A stretch of 64,000 bases of DNA from Dugong dugon. Taxonomy: Eukaryota; Chordata; Mammalia; Sirenia; Dugongidae. The notes beneath the pieces are model-generated. The model had not been told where the DNA came from, ran no database searches, and saw only the letters and a list, made by a program, of their open reading frames with translations. Shown here in pieces: positions 22,581-34,165 of the stretch (position 1 is the stretch's first letter; each line of letters starts with the position of its first letter). Where the stretch lies: the NCBI GenBank assembly GCA_030035585.1, contig CM057466.1:114208182-114272181 (forward strand), in the 5' to 3' direction. The position numbers were made by a program, and so were the translations under genes.

Positions 22581-22952
22581 TAAAACCACTGCTGTTCCAG
22601 ATGAAGCAAAATTTGTCCCAAAGTTAAAATGTGTTTTCTTCAGGTTTCGATTATTCTCTGTGGTATTCAATGTCTCTACGCTTCTCAAATATACTTCAAG
22701 CCCCAGGAGTCTCAGTAGAAGCTGTTGGATTTTTTTTTTTCCTTTCCAAACTTCAAATGGTCACAGCCTGTATTTTAATCACCTAAAGTGAATTAAAATG
22801 CAATTCCTTGGCTGGGAAGCTGTTTCAAATAATATTAGTATCTCATCCAAGAATACTTGTGCTATAGTCACATGAAAATCCAACATTTTTTAAGTGCCAC
22901 CACATATTACTGTAGCATCGGTTTGAAATATTTAACAGCTTTTATTTGTATA

Positions 22953-23100
22953 GAGTTCTGGTGGCGCAGTGGTTAAGAACTCGGCTGCTAACCAAAAGGT
23001 CGGCAATTTGAATCCACCAGTCTCCTTGCAAACCCTATGGGGCAGTTCTACTCTGTCCTATAGGGTCGCTATGAGTCGGAATTAACTCGATGGCAAGGGG
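22953..23100 (+). mobile_element. AfroSINE, full length, with TSD
   Basis: gagttctggtggcgcagtgg head, aaggtcggcaatttgaatcc B-box region, and tctgtcctatagggtcgcta tail. TSD tttatttgtat at 22941-22951 and tttatttgcat at 23101-23111 (10 of 11). Low divergence. Confidence 0.9.
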
Positions 23101-23111
23101 TTTATTTGCAT

Positions 23112-23522
23112 GGAGGATTTTGTAGTTAGATTTTTATTGAGTGCCTTTGGTCATTAGTAGTCACTTATCTTGAATTATTTCTGAACTTTATTTCTTCAGA
23201 TTAAAAAAAATTTTACTTATTACTTAATACTTTAGATACTTCTTTTTTTTTTAACCTTCTAGAGTATAGCATGGTTTTTGACATCCCATTTTTAAAAAAA
23301 AAATCACTAATATTTTCTTAGTATAATAAAAAATCATTAAAAGATTGATTTTAAAAACTGAAGAACTTGAGTATTATATGTAGCAAAGATATGTTCAATA
23401 TTTTTTCACTTCAATATGACCTTAGAAATATAGCAATCAAAAAGATTCTCAGTGTCTCACATTATTAAGTACGTACTATCTGATGAAATTTGCCTTAGCA
23501 AAAATGTTAATATTTCATCAAT
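23112..23522. other. AT-rich unassigned stretch
   Basis: Runs of A and T, with no element or gene recognised. Confidence 0.35.
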
Positions 23523-23531
23523 ACCATTCTT

Positions 23532-23758
23532 GTTAGTTGTTGTTAGTTGTCGTCGAGTCATTTCCAACTCATAGTAACCCTGTGTACAACAGAACGAAAC
23601 ACTGCCGGGTCCTGCGCCATCCTCACAATCGTTGCTATGGTTGAGCCCATTGTTGCAGCCGCTGTGTCAATCCATCTCATCCAGGGTCTTCCTCTTTTTC
23701 GCTGACCCTCTGCTTTACCAAGCATGCTGTCCTTTTCTAAGGACTGGTCCCTCCTGAC
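23532..23758 (-). mobile_element. RTE LINE 3' end, 5'-truncated, with 9-bp TSD
   Basis: The minus strand encodes the conserved C-terminal piece RRDQSLEKDSMLGKAEGQ and GRPWMRWIDTAAATMGS. It is flanked by accattctt at 23523-23531 and 23759-23767, a perfect 9-bp TSD. It is one of the least diverged RTE ends in the window, but only about 75 codons of tail remain. Confidence 0.9.
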
Positions 23759-23767
23759 ACCATTCTT

Positions 23768-24311
23768 AGGTAGCAAATATTCAGTGTTCACAGTTGTATG
23801 AAAATATATAGTGTTCGTGTTCTTTAACACATGCCAATGTCATTAAAAAATTTACTAATTTCTTGGCTATTTGCATATAATATAGTAAATAAAATACAGT
23901 ATAGCAAATATAGTATTTAACAAACAATAAGTATAATCCTGTGCACAGTTTTGCTTAATGCAAAACACAAAGTTGAAGTTTATCATGACTCTGACCCAAG
24001 AACCTAAAACACCTTTTTATTAATACAGTCTATTAACCTTTGTACTTTTTTATGCTTCATGCTTTTCAGATCTCACAAAAGTGGATTGGTACTGGAGAAC
24101 AGTTGACCAACTCGACACCTGACTAACTGCTCTCTTTAGAGTTTAGATTGTATTTGGTACAATCATTTTGCCTTAAAAACATAAATGCATATCGTATGTC
24201 ATCTTCAATTATTTACTTAAAAATACATTATTCTCTATAACAATGACATGTGCTGATAGTATGCAGACAGCATTTCTTGCTTCAATTCTCCACTATTATA
24301 AGTATTTTAAA
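23768..24311. other. Unassigned AT-rich stretch
   Basis: No repeat or gene recognised. Confidence 0.35.
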
Positions 24312-24504
24312 GGAGCCCTGGTGGCACAGTGGTTAAGCGCTCAGCTGCTAATTGAAAGCTCAGCGGTTTGAACTCACCAGCCTCTCCACAGGAGAAAGAT
24401 GTGGCAGTCTGCTTCTGTAAAGATTTCAACCTAGGAAACCCTATGGGGCAGTTCTACTCTGTCCTACAGGGTTGCTATAAGTCGGCATCAACTCTACAGC
24501 AATG
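24312..24504 (+). mobile_element. AfroSINE, longer variant
   Basis: ggagccctggtggcacagtg head and ctcagcggtttgaactcacc B-box region. The extra segment ggagaaagatgtggcagtct with gcttctgtaaagatt marks the longer subfamily. It ends with tctgtcctacagggttgcta. Confidence 0.9.
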
Positions 24505-24708
24505 CTTTGTAGCTATTTTATGCCTCCAAATCCCCAAAACAAAAATAATCCCATTTTGTTTAGCATTACGTTAAAAAATACATTTATGTGTACATACAAA
24601 TGTATATATATATACCTGTTGTCTATGTATTTCTTGTGTCTTGTTAAGTATCTTTTTGGAGTATTTTTAGCTAAAATACAAAATCACACAATTCTTATTT
24701 TCATATTT

Positions 24709-24710
<2 letters not shown>

Positions 24711-24739
<29 letters not shown>
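24711..24739 (+). repeat. Poly(A) tract, 29 bp
   Basis: Uninterrupted A29 following ttttcatatttgc. No L1, SINE or processed pseudogene is recognisable just upstream, so its origin is open. Confidence 0.9.
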
Positions 24740-24741
<2 letters not shown>

Positions 24742-26288
24742 TTTTTACCCCTAACTTTGCTTAGGATATTCTGAGTAGTGACTTCTCTTCACTTTTGAAT
24801 GCAACCAATCACTAAAACCAAATAGAATGTTACTGAAGTTTAAATGATGAAAGATATTTAGGGCTTCTGCAAATTTTCTTGTCCTTAAACAGAGCCCATT
24901 GCTCTTCTCTGGAAGATGTTGCGATTTACGTGCCAGGTACTAATTAATCACCCAAGGTACATGCAGTTTGCACTGTGTGGGTTCTAGCTCCATAACAACA
25001 TTATCTGGAGAAGCAGCCTGCCGTTGTAAGTGGGAGAAAAGATATGCTTTTTATATAAGATAACCTGCGTAGCTCCGTGTGGCTTACCGAGGTCCCTGCC
25101 TGGTTATCTTAGATTTTGCAATTGGTGAAGACAAGGACACGGAGGGTTTTGAAGACCGATTGTTTAACCTTTGCTAACGTTTCACCTCAACCACTGTTAT
25201 TTCCGCACGCTCCCTGTGCACCATGAATGCCTGAGCTCTGTGTGCTTGGAGACATGGCTGTTATCTTGGAGTTAGCTGGAGGATAATCGAGGTGTCTGGA
25301 CTGAGCAGCATGAACCCTGACATCCCCCCGCCCCTTGACCACAACCTCAACCCTCTTCATCTCTATCTTCCAGGAATTGCTGCCTGATACTTGTCTGGCA
25401 GTTTATGTACTCCATGGTTATCAGTGACAAAAATATAACAAACATATGCCACGTATTCCATGCATTGCTGCGTTTTCCATTTAATCTGCTATTGTCCAAG
25501 AGTCACGGCAATTGGCCACCCTGTGCCTGCACCGGAGGCACCTGGTGACCATGTGGAGGTTGCTGGTGTCAGCCAGTGCATCCTTGCGCCTACGGCCAGC
25601 CTAAGGGTCACGACTTCAGGCTCAGCGACGGCAGAGATGGGCAAAGCCTTGTCCTAGTCATGGGGAAAGAAGACACTCGGACAGAAACTGCTGACGTGTG
25701 TGTTTCCAAACTGTCAGGTAGTCACATTTAGCAGATGAGGCCATCATTTACACAGAAGGATAAACTGGATTGCTGAATATGATATTTCTTTCCTTTTTTT
25801 TTTTTTCCTAATGCCTCATTATCCTGGAACGATGACAAGATAAGTGGAATATAAGTGTATTAAAAATATAATTGCTTTTCTATTCAAACAGAAGCATGCA
25901 GTGTGTACCTGGGGGAGGATGCCTAATGAATGGAGCATTTTGCTCCTTTCCTGCTTGCCAGAAATACATGTGTAAAGTCTTAATTGCTTTTAATTTCGTC
26001 GGTTACCTGATTATTTCTTCTGGCCACAGCATGTGGGTTACAGGGTATCCACACAGCTTTTTTTCAGCAATATTGTTACCAAGTGCCATGCAGTTAGTTG
26101 CATGAGGGTGATTTATGACATCTCCATCAGCACAGACACAGGTACTTACATGAATGGCCTGCAAACACTAAGAAAAAAATAGCCTACGAGTGTCTTAAAT
26201 CTGGCAAATTCTACATGTGATAGATAGACAGATAGAGAGGAGAGAAAGAGCAACCTATAGGTGATATAAATAGCACTATGTGTGATCT
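24740..26288. other. Single-copy block with GATA-site palindrome
   Basis: No repeat is recognised except a T tract at about 25793-25806 and a short tagatagacagata tract at about 26221-26240. Around 25045-25435 four GATA-type sites occur (see the entry at 25056). Short open frames are unsupported. Confidence 0.4.
25056..25111. promoter_or_regulatory. Inverted pair of GATA-factor sites
   Basis: taagataacc at 25056-25065 is matched by its exact reverse complement ggttatctta at 25102-25111. Each carries an AGATAA core. Further TTATC cores follow near 25271 and 25420. This is consistent with an enhancer but not proof of one. Confidence 0.35.
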
Positions 26289-26444
26289 GGAAACACTGGT
26301 GGTGCAGTGGTTAAGAGTTCGCCTGCTAATCAAAAGGTTGGCAGTTTGAATCCACCAGGCTCTCCTTGGAAACCCTATAGGGCGGTTCTACTCTGTCCTA
26401 TAAGATCGTTATGAGTCAGAATTGACTCGACGGCAACTGGTTTG
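26289..26444 (+). mobile_element. AfroSINE, full length
   Basis: ggaaacactggtggtgcagt head, aaggttggcagtttgaatcc B-box region, ggaaaccctatagggcggtt body and tcctataagatcgttatgag tail, ending ggcaactggtttg. Confidence 0.9.
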
Positions 26445-28075
26445 ATTTTGAGTTTTTTTTTTTTAAACGTAATCTAGTAATGCTAAACTTTAAGTAGACA
26501 CAAAAATGTTATCTGTGTTATTTGGATAGGTAAAACTAGAGTGAATATTCGCACAGGCATGCACAGACACACACACACATAACCACCACCAAATGCTTTC
26601 CAGCAAATCGTTAGACAGCAGAGATTTCTCTAGGGGTTCCAGGAGCGCCCCAGAGATTACACTAATGCTGACAGCAGCCGTGAGGTTCTCTGTGTATCTG
26701 GGTATCTCATCGGTGTAATTCTCCACATTGAATAGAGTTCCGAAGACCGCCTTTTCTCTCTCAGCTGAATCCAGAAAGACCATGCTGTTGATTGAAAGCA
26801 GCAGCCCTCACTTGCCAAGGCTGGCAGTTTTGCTTTTCAGCCTCTGAGCACCTCCTGCTTCAGATGCACAGCATCTTCCCCCCACTACTCCATTACCCGC
26901 ATCCTTTGATTCCAGTTTGCAAGAGTAGAACACGTATTGCACCCACCTGTCTCCTGGTCATCATTTTCTATGTCCTGTTGCTTCCAAAGGTATTTGAGTG
27001 AGCTTGTTTCCTGCCTTTCTGGGCTTGCCTCTTTTGGGTCAGCACCCTCCACTCCGAGCCATTCTAGGAAGCACGGCTGATTTCCAGAACTGTTAAAATT
27101 AGGAACAGCCCAATCACCACACACAACTAATGCATCTTATTCCATTTTAAATGCATCTTGATCTAAATATATATCCACTAATTACATTAGCCTGCGTTGG
27201 TTTTAATTTTATGCTGTCCTAAGATTCTCTTAATACCTGATATTTGGAGGAACCAGGAAATACTAAAGTTCAGAAGTGATTCTTGGGTGTGCAAGGTTCT
27301 CTGTAAAGTCTCCACGACTACGTATGAGCTTAAGGACTAGAATATGGAAACTGCTGAGCAGGGAAGACACAGGGTTAACTCCTCCAGCCTCGTATGAAGA
27401 GAGCCATGTCAATGAGAAAGATAATAGTTATACAGTGAAACATCATTATATAATTACTGCATCTAATGTTTCCCTGCGTATAATGTTCAAGTTCAGAAAT
27501 CTCAGCCAGGGGCCCATAAAACAATTCTTGCGTTTTATGTTTTTCTGCTTATGCTGTTTTATTTCACTCTTTTGGGGGGAAAAAAAAGAAGAAGCAATAA
27601 TTTGCTGAAGTAATAATTATCACTTATAAAGCACTTTGTAACCTCTGATAATTTGCAAATTGCTACTAGAGGATGCTTATAGTTGCCCGAAACCCTAGCA
27701 TTGAGGGGAAGCTGAGGGAGAAACTTTTTTTTGTATATTGAAAGTTCCTTGAGGGCAAGAAATATACTGTAGTGAAATCTGTAAACCTCATTAAACCTAA
27801 TTCAGCTTTGTGATGGTGGCGGCCCAATGGGAGATGTCTGGTCTCAGGGTTCCTGTGTGGACCCAAATTTACATAAGGATGGATATTTGTCAGCATTTTC
27901 TCAAGTTAGTATAGTTATGTCATTCCTTCAAAAAATGACCTATAATCACTTCTATCAGAATGCATACGACCAGGGGCAGTTTTATTCCCAGCTCTCTTTC
28001 CAATGTGAAATGATCTTCGTGAGTGGGCATGGCTAAGGTGCTGGTATGAGCTGTGACGTTCCAGGCCATACTTCC
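26445..28075. other. Unassigned, mostly single-copy
   Basis: No gene or repeat is supported. The 97- and 110-codon frames (26490-26783 minus, 27276-27608 plus) have no domain and no convincing exon borders. Confidence 0.35.
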
Positions 28076-28262
28076 AATGACTTCATTGAACCTTATAACG
28101 TCCCTATAGGGGAGGAGCTATAGTGGTCTCCATTTTTCAGATAACGCAATAGACACAGAGTAAAGTCAAGTATGTTATCACAAATCACACAACTAAAAAG
28201 TGGCGGGATATTAGTCAGGATTATAAATTCACTTTGCTCTGCCCAAAACCACTTTGTCTTAA
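28076..28262 (-). mobile_element. MIR SINE, antisense
   Basis: acttcattgaaccttataac, ggtctccatttttcagataa and cacaaatcacacaactaaaa, then gtggcgggat, are the MIR complement in order. Confidence 0.65.
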
Positions 28263-29108
28263 CTCAGAGGAAAGCTAAGCCTGCATTACCCAGGAGAATA
28301 CCATTTCACTCCTCACAGGGTGCACTAAGTCTGGTGTCTTCCCCTGACTGCAGGTAACAGAAACCTGAGTAGACAGGTCTGCAAGAAGGTGGACAGTGGC
28401 CCATCTTCTGTCTGTCTTCCCTTTCCAAGGGGATCCCTCAGTCTGCGAACAGAACAGTGGTGTTTCGGGGCTTTCCCTCCTCCACACTTCCAACCCTGAC
28501 AACCTCACACCACTCATTTGCCACACAGCTCTGGCTGCATTGGAAGCTCAGCTTCCCCTTGACTGAGGCTAGGAATCTTCTAGATGGTATAAGGGAAGCT
28601 CCTATCATTGCCGCGGCTTTGCTCCCGTGGCAGGCTCCTGTCCTAAGCGGAGGTACCGTACCTTGACTATCTTTTCTCCCCATCTTGGCATCTTATTGGT
28701 ATCTCTGGTGAGTTCATATCCTCTCACTACTGCCCATTCTCACACCTGCCTCATGACCCCTCTCTGAGCCCATTCCAGACCTCCACGAGGGCATGCACAA
28801 CGCATGTGCCATCTTACTTTGGAGAAGCAGGATGGTTACTGTCAGTGCAGAAGCTGTTAAGACGGCAGCCAGATCCAGGCCACTTGTGGTTGAATAGGGA
28901 AGCCCACTGCATTCTTCACAGCCAGCCAGCATAAACCAATATTCCATGGACTTAAACTAGTTAGCAAAAGCTGGGCTGGTGCCAGCCAGATGATATACTT
29001 AATATGTGTGTCTCAAAGCAGTAGGACATTTCTTTTAAGTAATGGTTTTTCTCCCTGAGCAACTGACATTAAAGATATTTTGTCTGCATATTATAAAAGC
29101 TCTTGACA

Positions 29109-29111
<3 letters not shown>
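28263..29111. other. Unassigned stretch
   Basis: GC-moderate. It may hold an old LTR-like sequence around 28500-28940, but no family could be named. Overlapping frames on both strands are not supported as genes. Confidence 0.3.

Positions 29112-29146
<35 letters not shown>
29112..29146 (+). repeat. (AC)n microsatellite, 35 bp
   Basis: Pure AC repeat of about 17 units, long enough to be length-variable between individuals. Confidence 0.95.
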
Positions 29147-29148
<2 letters not shown>

Positions 29149-29681
29149 CACTGATACATATCTTTATTTAAATTCAGCCTCTCTCCTAAATAAAAAAATG
29201 ATTTTAATATGGACACTGTCACAACAGTACCCTTTTCCTAGTTCGAGTTACAGATTCCCTTTTACGCTTACCCCAGTAGGAAGCTTTTAGCATGCGTTTT
29301 ACCCTAGTTACTGGTTTTCAAGTAAATCACCCTCAGATTTACTGGCTATGGCTTTCTCCCAGCAATTTATGCGTCTTCTTCTCCTCCTTTTTTAATGTCC
29401 ACTGTATACTTTTAGAATGCAATGGATTGTTTTCCCCAGAGTCAGGCCCATTCTAGGCAGAAAGGTTAGACGTTTATTGAGTGCCATTAACGGCAGTAGA
29501 AATGCTCTCAGATCTACAACGTGCTTCTGGGTGGAGCCTGCGTGTACAATCCATGGCTTCCTACCACCTCAAAAGGTACAATGTCCTGGAAGTTGTAACC
29601 GTCGTAATGGCGGAGTTTTAGGATTTTAGAATTTTATATGATATGATTTTTATTTTTTGACCTGAGGCACTCAGCCTCTGC
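29147..29681. other. Unassigned stretch
   Basis: No gene or repeat recognised. gtaatggcggag near 29605 resembles a YY1 core, a single short match. Confidence 0.3.
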
Positions 29682-30101
29682 CTAGTTAGCTAGGCTGCTG
29701 TTAAAGAAATACCACGAGTGAGTGGCTTTAAAGAACCGAAATTTATTTCCTCACAATCAGGAGGCTAGAAATCGGAATTCAGGGCACTGACTCTAGGGAA
29801 AGGCACTCTGTCGGCTAGGGGTGGTGAGAATCCTTGTCTTCTTCAGCTTCTGTGGCCTTGGCCTTCCTCACTTCCTGGTGATCTTCACATGACATCTATC
29901 TTCCCCATTTGTACTTCCTTGTCTCTGTGCCTGTGTTGATCCTTGTAACTCAGAAGTGACTGGGTTTAGGACACACTCTACACTGACAGGGCCTCACTAA
30001 CATAACAAAGAAAATCCCTATTCCAGACTGGCTTACATCTACAGGTATAGGGGTTAATATTTCAACATATATTTTTTGGGGAGACAACTCAATCCATAAC
30101 A
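29682..30101 (-). mobile_element. MaLR-type solo LTR, antisense
   Basis: In the plus direction it reads ggctgctgttaaagaaatac, gagtggctttaaagaaccg, aaatttatttcctcacaatc and ctggtgatcttcacatgac, then ttaatatttcaacatatatt and ends aactcaatccataaca. That is the reverse of an MST/MLT-type LTR, which starts tgttatggattgagttg. No internal genes. Confidence 0.7.
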
Positions 30102-30856
30102 GACTCTTGAACATTTTCATGCAGATAAGCAATCGATAAGAGCTATGCTTTCTGAGATGGCATCTTTGCCCATGGAAAAGTCCTGAGCTGAGCAGAAGGC
30201 CTACAGAATTTTCTGGTTCCCAGTGGAACTGTGTGCTCTCCATGGGTTCTCTGGCTTTAAAACTCCAGGGTTACAAGAGAGCCTTGCAGATATGCTCAAT
30301 AAATATTTGCAGAAATAGATGGGAGATGCAATTCCGTCTTATTTTGTATGCACAAAATAGAAACCATTTAACTGTTAACTCTGTTTTAATAGTGTCTTGA
30401 GATGAATTTAACAAAAATACTCTTCAATGGCAACGTCACTGTCATACATAATGGATAATGATAGCGCTTCATTTGTGCCGAGATATATTAGAGTAGTTAG
30501 CATGAGAGTGTGTTTGAGATGCTAGACCTAGTCTGGATGTGTGCACACATCTATCTCTATACATATGTATATATTTTCAAAATGCGTGATGCTCTGAGAA
30601 TGAGAGACTCATCCTTCCGACTTACAAAGCAGTTCAATTTATTAAAATATAAAGACAAGCTGGAAATCGCACACCGAGGAAAAAGTTAACCTTTATCTTC
30701 TGTATCATTTAAAAATAATAACTGTGTTGTTATGTTTTTAATGTCAAATGAATCTAGTAACATTATGGGGATGTATTAATAAATTTTATTTGTAAGTATT
30801 TTAGCTGCATAGTGGCATATACTGATGCAGTATATCTATCTATCATCTATCTATAT
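30102..30856. other. Unassigned AT-rich stretch
   Basis: No gene or repeat recognised, apart from a small tatctatctatc run at about 30835-30853. Confidence 0.35.
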
Positions 30857-31085
30857 GTTGTTGTTACATGCCGTCAAGTTGATTCTGACTACATACAACA
30901 GAACAAAACACTGCTGTGTCCTGTGCCATCCTCACAATCGTTGCTATGTTTGAGCCCATTGTTGCAGCCGCTGTGTCAATCCATGTCGTTGAGGGTCTTC
31001 CTTTTTTCACTGACCCTCTCCTCTACCAAGCATGATGCCCTTCTCTAGGGACTGGTTCCTCCTGATAACATGTCCAAAGTATGTG
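30857..31085 (-). mobile_element. RTE LINE 3' end, antisense
   Basis: tgttgttacatgccgtcaag, cacaatcgttgctatgtttg, ggtcttccttttttcactga and tgataacatgtccaaagtat form the complement of the RTE 3' part. It directly abuts a SINE in the opposite orientation. Confidence 0.85.
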
Positions 31086-31282
31086 ATATACGGTGCAAAC
31101 AAGTTAAGGACTTGGCTGCTAACAGAAAAGTTAGTGGCCCATGCCCACCCAGAGGCACCTCGGAAGAAAGGCTTGGTGATCTGCTTCCAAAAGGTCACAG
31201 CCTTGAAAACTCTAGGGAGCAGTTCTACTCTGACACACATGGAGTCACTATGAGTCAGAATTGACTCAACAGCAACTGATAC
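31086..31282 (+). mobile_element. AfroSINE variant with cacctcggaagaaagg segment
   Basis: aagttaaggacttggctgct, aacagaaaagttagtgg, cacctcggaagaaaggcttg, gtgatctgcttccaaaaggt and tctgacacacatggagtcac mark a subfamily distinct from the tctgtcctatagg type. The head is partly lost where it meets the RTE fragment. Confidence 0.8.
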
Positions 31283-31828
31283 ATACATAGAAGTGTATGT
31301 ATCTATATGAATATATATAAATATATACATGCATACACAGAGATACTTTATTTTAAATATATAATACAAAACCATATATATATGAATTTTTCTGGAATGC
31401 AATATATTCCATTTTATTTTTAACTTACTTTTATCAAATAGTAAATATTAAAAATAATGTAGAGTGAAAAGAGTTTGATACAATCCTAAAACTAGGAATT
31501 TTATCAATTATTTTTTTCTGAATCCAAGCAATATTATTTTAAATCCATTTGGAATGCATTCCAATCGTAGATCATATTGTCCTTTCAATTGACCTTTAAG
31601 ACTTTATGACTTGTGCCAATAGAGCACACTGTGGATCCCACCAGGGGCACCTCCTGCTATAGCTGCCTCAGGTGAGGGAAAAGGAGTGTGAGCTTGGTAG
31701 TGAGGCTGTGTGCAGGGCAGGTGGCTGCTGTGAGTACAGGCTGTCCTTCAAGTAATTACCCCAGGTAAGAGGACGAGGAAATAAAGAAACACCAAGTGGT
31801 ACCGAGATTTAACACGACTATCAGCTGC
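31283..31828. other. Unassigned, starts with a TA/CA-rich tract
   Basis: A tatatat/catgcatac-rich sequence lies at about 31285-31385. Then AT-rich and moderate-GC sequence with no gene recognised. Confidence 0.35.
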
Positions 31829-31999
31829 GGAGGAAACCCTTGTGGCGTAGTGGTTAAGAACTACAGCTGCTAACCAAAAGTCGGCCGTTTGAGTACACCA
31901 GGCACCTTGGAAACATTATGGGACAGCTCTACTCTGTCCTATAGGGTCACTATGAGTCGGAATAGACTCGAAAGCAACAAGTTTGGTTCTTTTTTTTGG
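31829..31999 (+). mobile_element. AfroSINE with 8-bp TSD
   Basis: ggaggaaacccttgtggcgt head, aaaagtcggccgtttgagta B-box region, tctgtcctatagggtcacta tail and T-rich end. TSD tcagctgc at 31821-31828 and 32000-32007. Confidence 0.9.
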
Positions 32000-32007
32000 T
32001 CAGCTGC

Positions 32008-32630
32008 TGGGGACTGAGGTCAGCGTTCTAGTCCAGCCACAAAGTGGAAACAGTCTCTGGCCACGTTTCATTTCCCCAGATTCTGCAACTTCACCATTGG
32101 GCATGCTTCACCTGTAGAAACACCAGGACCCCCTATAACTCTCTGCCCCCTTGAGTGAAGTGCCCCCTGGCTCCCCTATGTTCCAGTGTCTACCTGTAAA
32201 AAAAAAAGGGTTGTTCAGATAATCACAAATATCTTTCAACTGTATACAGATAGTATCCTATAAAGAAAAGCTAAGTGTCACAGTGAAAATATTTAGACGG
32301 GGTAAGGATAAAATAAACGATAAGATCTGAATGGGAAATATTTCCACGAACGCAGTCTGTTTTCAGTGACAAAAACCAAAATCACCCCCCTCAATAGACT
32401 GGAGCCTTCCGTAATGGAGACAGACAGGAGAGTGTGATGCCTTTGCTCCAGGTACAGCTGAAAGGCATTCCTGCACCTCTGGCTCTGCTCTTCGGGTGGA
32501 TGGAGAGGCAGGAGTAAGGACTGTCTTGAAGAGAAAGCTCTTTGCAGATGTCCGAGACCCAGCCGGCACCTCTGGGCTCACCCCAGCCATTTTATTCCCA
32601 GAATGACATGGAATGACCCAGTACCTTGTA
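32008..32630. other. Single-copy stretch
   Basis: No repeat is recognised. The 146-codon minus frame (32363-32803) is the longest in the window, but it runs straight through the poly(A) tract at about 32778-32795, which gives its Phe run, and through the duplicated-motif element. It is not supported as a gene. Confidence 0.4.
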
Positions 32631-32636
32631 AAATGA

Positions 32637-32766
32637 AATTGAAATCTGCAGCGAGGCAGTACTTTTGCTATTAAAATGATTTTTTCTTTGTAATGGGGCA
32701 CTGCCGGCCCAATCATTTGTGAATTGCAATTAAAATCTGAAGCCGGCAGCACTTTTGCAATTAAAA
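32637..32766. promoter_or_regulatory. Candidate conserved non-coding element with duplicated 40-bp motif
   Basis: Two direct copies of one motif lie 91 bp apart, at 32637-32676 and 32728-32766 (about 34 of 40 positions match). Both share the blocks aaatctg, ggcag, acttttgc and attaaaa. Between them an exact 8-bp inverted pair, ctgccggc (32701-32708) and gccggcag (32742-32749), encloses the palindrome aattgcaatt. It could also be an ancient exapted repeat. Confidence 0.45.
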
Positions 32767-32779
32767 CTGGCATCCTTAA

Positions 32780-34154
32780 AAAAAAAAAAAAAAAAGCACC
32801 CATCTAGATAATTAGTTAGGAATGAAGAATACTGATTTATTACGCATATGGACATGAACAGGGAAATAATTTGAAATTTATTCAAGATATTCTCTTTTAA
32901 CTAGGAATATGCCAAATGCTATGGCAGAACAAATTGTTTTCGTATTCCAAAGAACTGACCTGACTTCAAAGAGTTGCTATTTGATATTTAGTCACTAGTT
33001 TTTTTTTTTTTTCCTTATTTTTCTCTCTTCTTATTTTCACTCTGTTTTAAACGTAAACTATGATGATACTAAAGCTTTTAGAATACATATAAAAATTACC
33101 CATATTCTAGGATATCAGTTGTGTGGGAATTTTAATTTTCTAATTATTTAACCACACTTTCTCAGTCAGCTTGGAATACAACAATAATTAAACTCTACTA
33201 ATGAAAAGTTTCCAGACATCAGAATTATCTTCACTTAGTAAAGATAATTGACACTGTAGTTCTCAAAAAACTCTCCCGGAGTGTATACAATTCAGTTTAT
33301 TGATCGATATCTTTATAAGGATTTAGAAAATTCAGATTTGTTGAACAGTTCAAATTAACCCGTACAAAGCTGCGTATATGCTCTGTTTCTTTAATGCTGG
33401 TATAAAAACCTGTAGAATATTTATTGAAACCTTGTATTTTTACATAGCAGTTTCTCTTCATTTAATTCCCTCTGCAGGTAATGTTGTACTCTACGTGGTG
33501 ATTTCCTTTTGCTGTCTGGTATTTGGAAAGATAATACAGAACTTCGATCTCCGGGGCTGTGTTAAGTGGACAAAGAAATAACCCAGGATAAAACCAGCAT
33601 CGTTTCTCTTCCTCAGCCGGAGCGGGTGATCTTCATGCCCTCTGTAACCGGAGCAGTCTTGTGGTCTTGTTTATCTATCTGAAAATATCTCAATTTGCCT
33701 ATGGCCTTCTACAAGTTGCTCACTTGTCTTGGCCTTTGAGTATCCGTTTACTCCTTTTTAAAGTGAAGGCCGTAGACGAGGCGCTCTCTAGGACGTGTTC
33801 TAGCCCATACTCCTATGATTCTATCTAGCTATGTTATGTGATCTTCAGTGTCGGATTGTATCGAGAGCTCGTTCTGAAACCATGAGCCGTTGGAAACTCC
33901 TTAGTGAAATATACCCCTCACACATAGAATTCTATCTGTTCTGTAGGCTTTGCAGAGAGTAAGAATATTTAAAGATCAGTCTTTCCTAATAACTCCACAT
34001 TGAGCATTTAGACCACTGTGTCTACAGGTGGATTTACCACAGGGGATAAATTGGGCATAGAAAGATTGTGTCCTGAGGAATTGGATGATCAAGTATACAG
34101 CCAAAGAAGATGTTCTGTAGAAAACAGCACAACTGGACATGAACCAATAGGTCA
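32780..34154. other. Unassigned stretch
   Basis: AT-rich to 33590, then single-copy. No gene recognised. The 67-codon frame at 33378-33581 is hydrophobic without a known family. Confidence 0.35.
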
Positions 34155-34165
34155 TGGGGCCACAG

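Noticed and set aside
22202-22621. 139-codon minus-strand frame with overlapping plus-strand frames
   Set aside because: At least four frames on both strands are open together, as expected for GC-rich sequence. None has a recognisable domain.
24711-24739. Poly(A) tract as the tail of a processed pseudogene
   Set aside because: No gene-like sequence or TSD was found in the few hundred bases upstream.
29112-29146. Dinucleotide run considered as a CRISPR-like or telomeric array
   Set aside because: It is a plain (AC)n microsatellite with no spacers. This is eukaryotic DNA and no CRISPR or telomere repeats are present.
32363-32803. 146-codon minus-strand open frame, the longest in the window
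   Set aside because: It reads through a poly(A)/poly(T) tract (its Phe run) and through the non-coding duplicated-motif element. There is no domain, no start context and no exon border.
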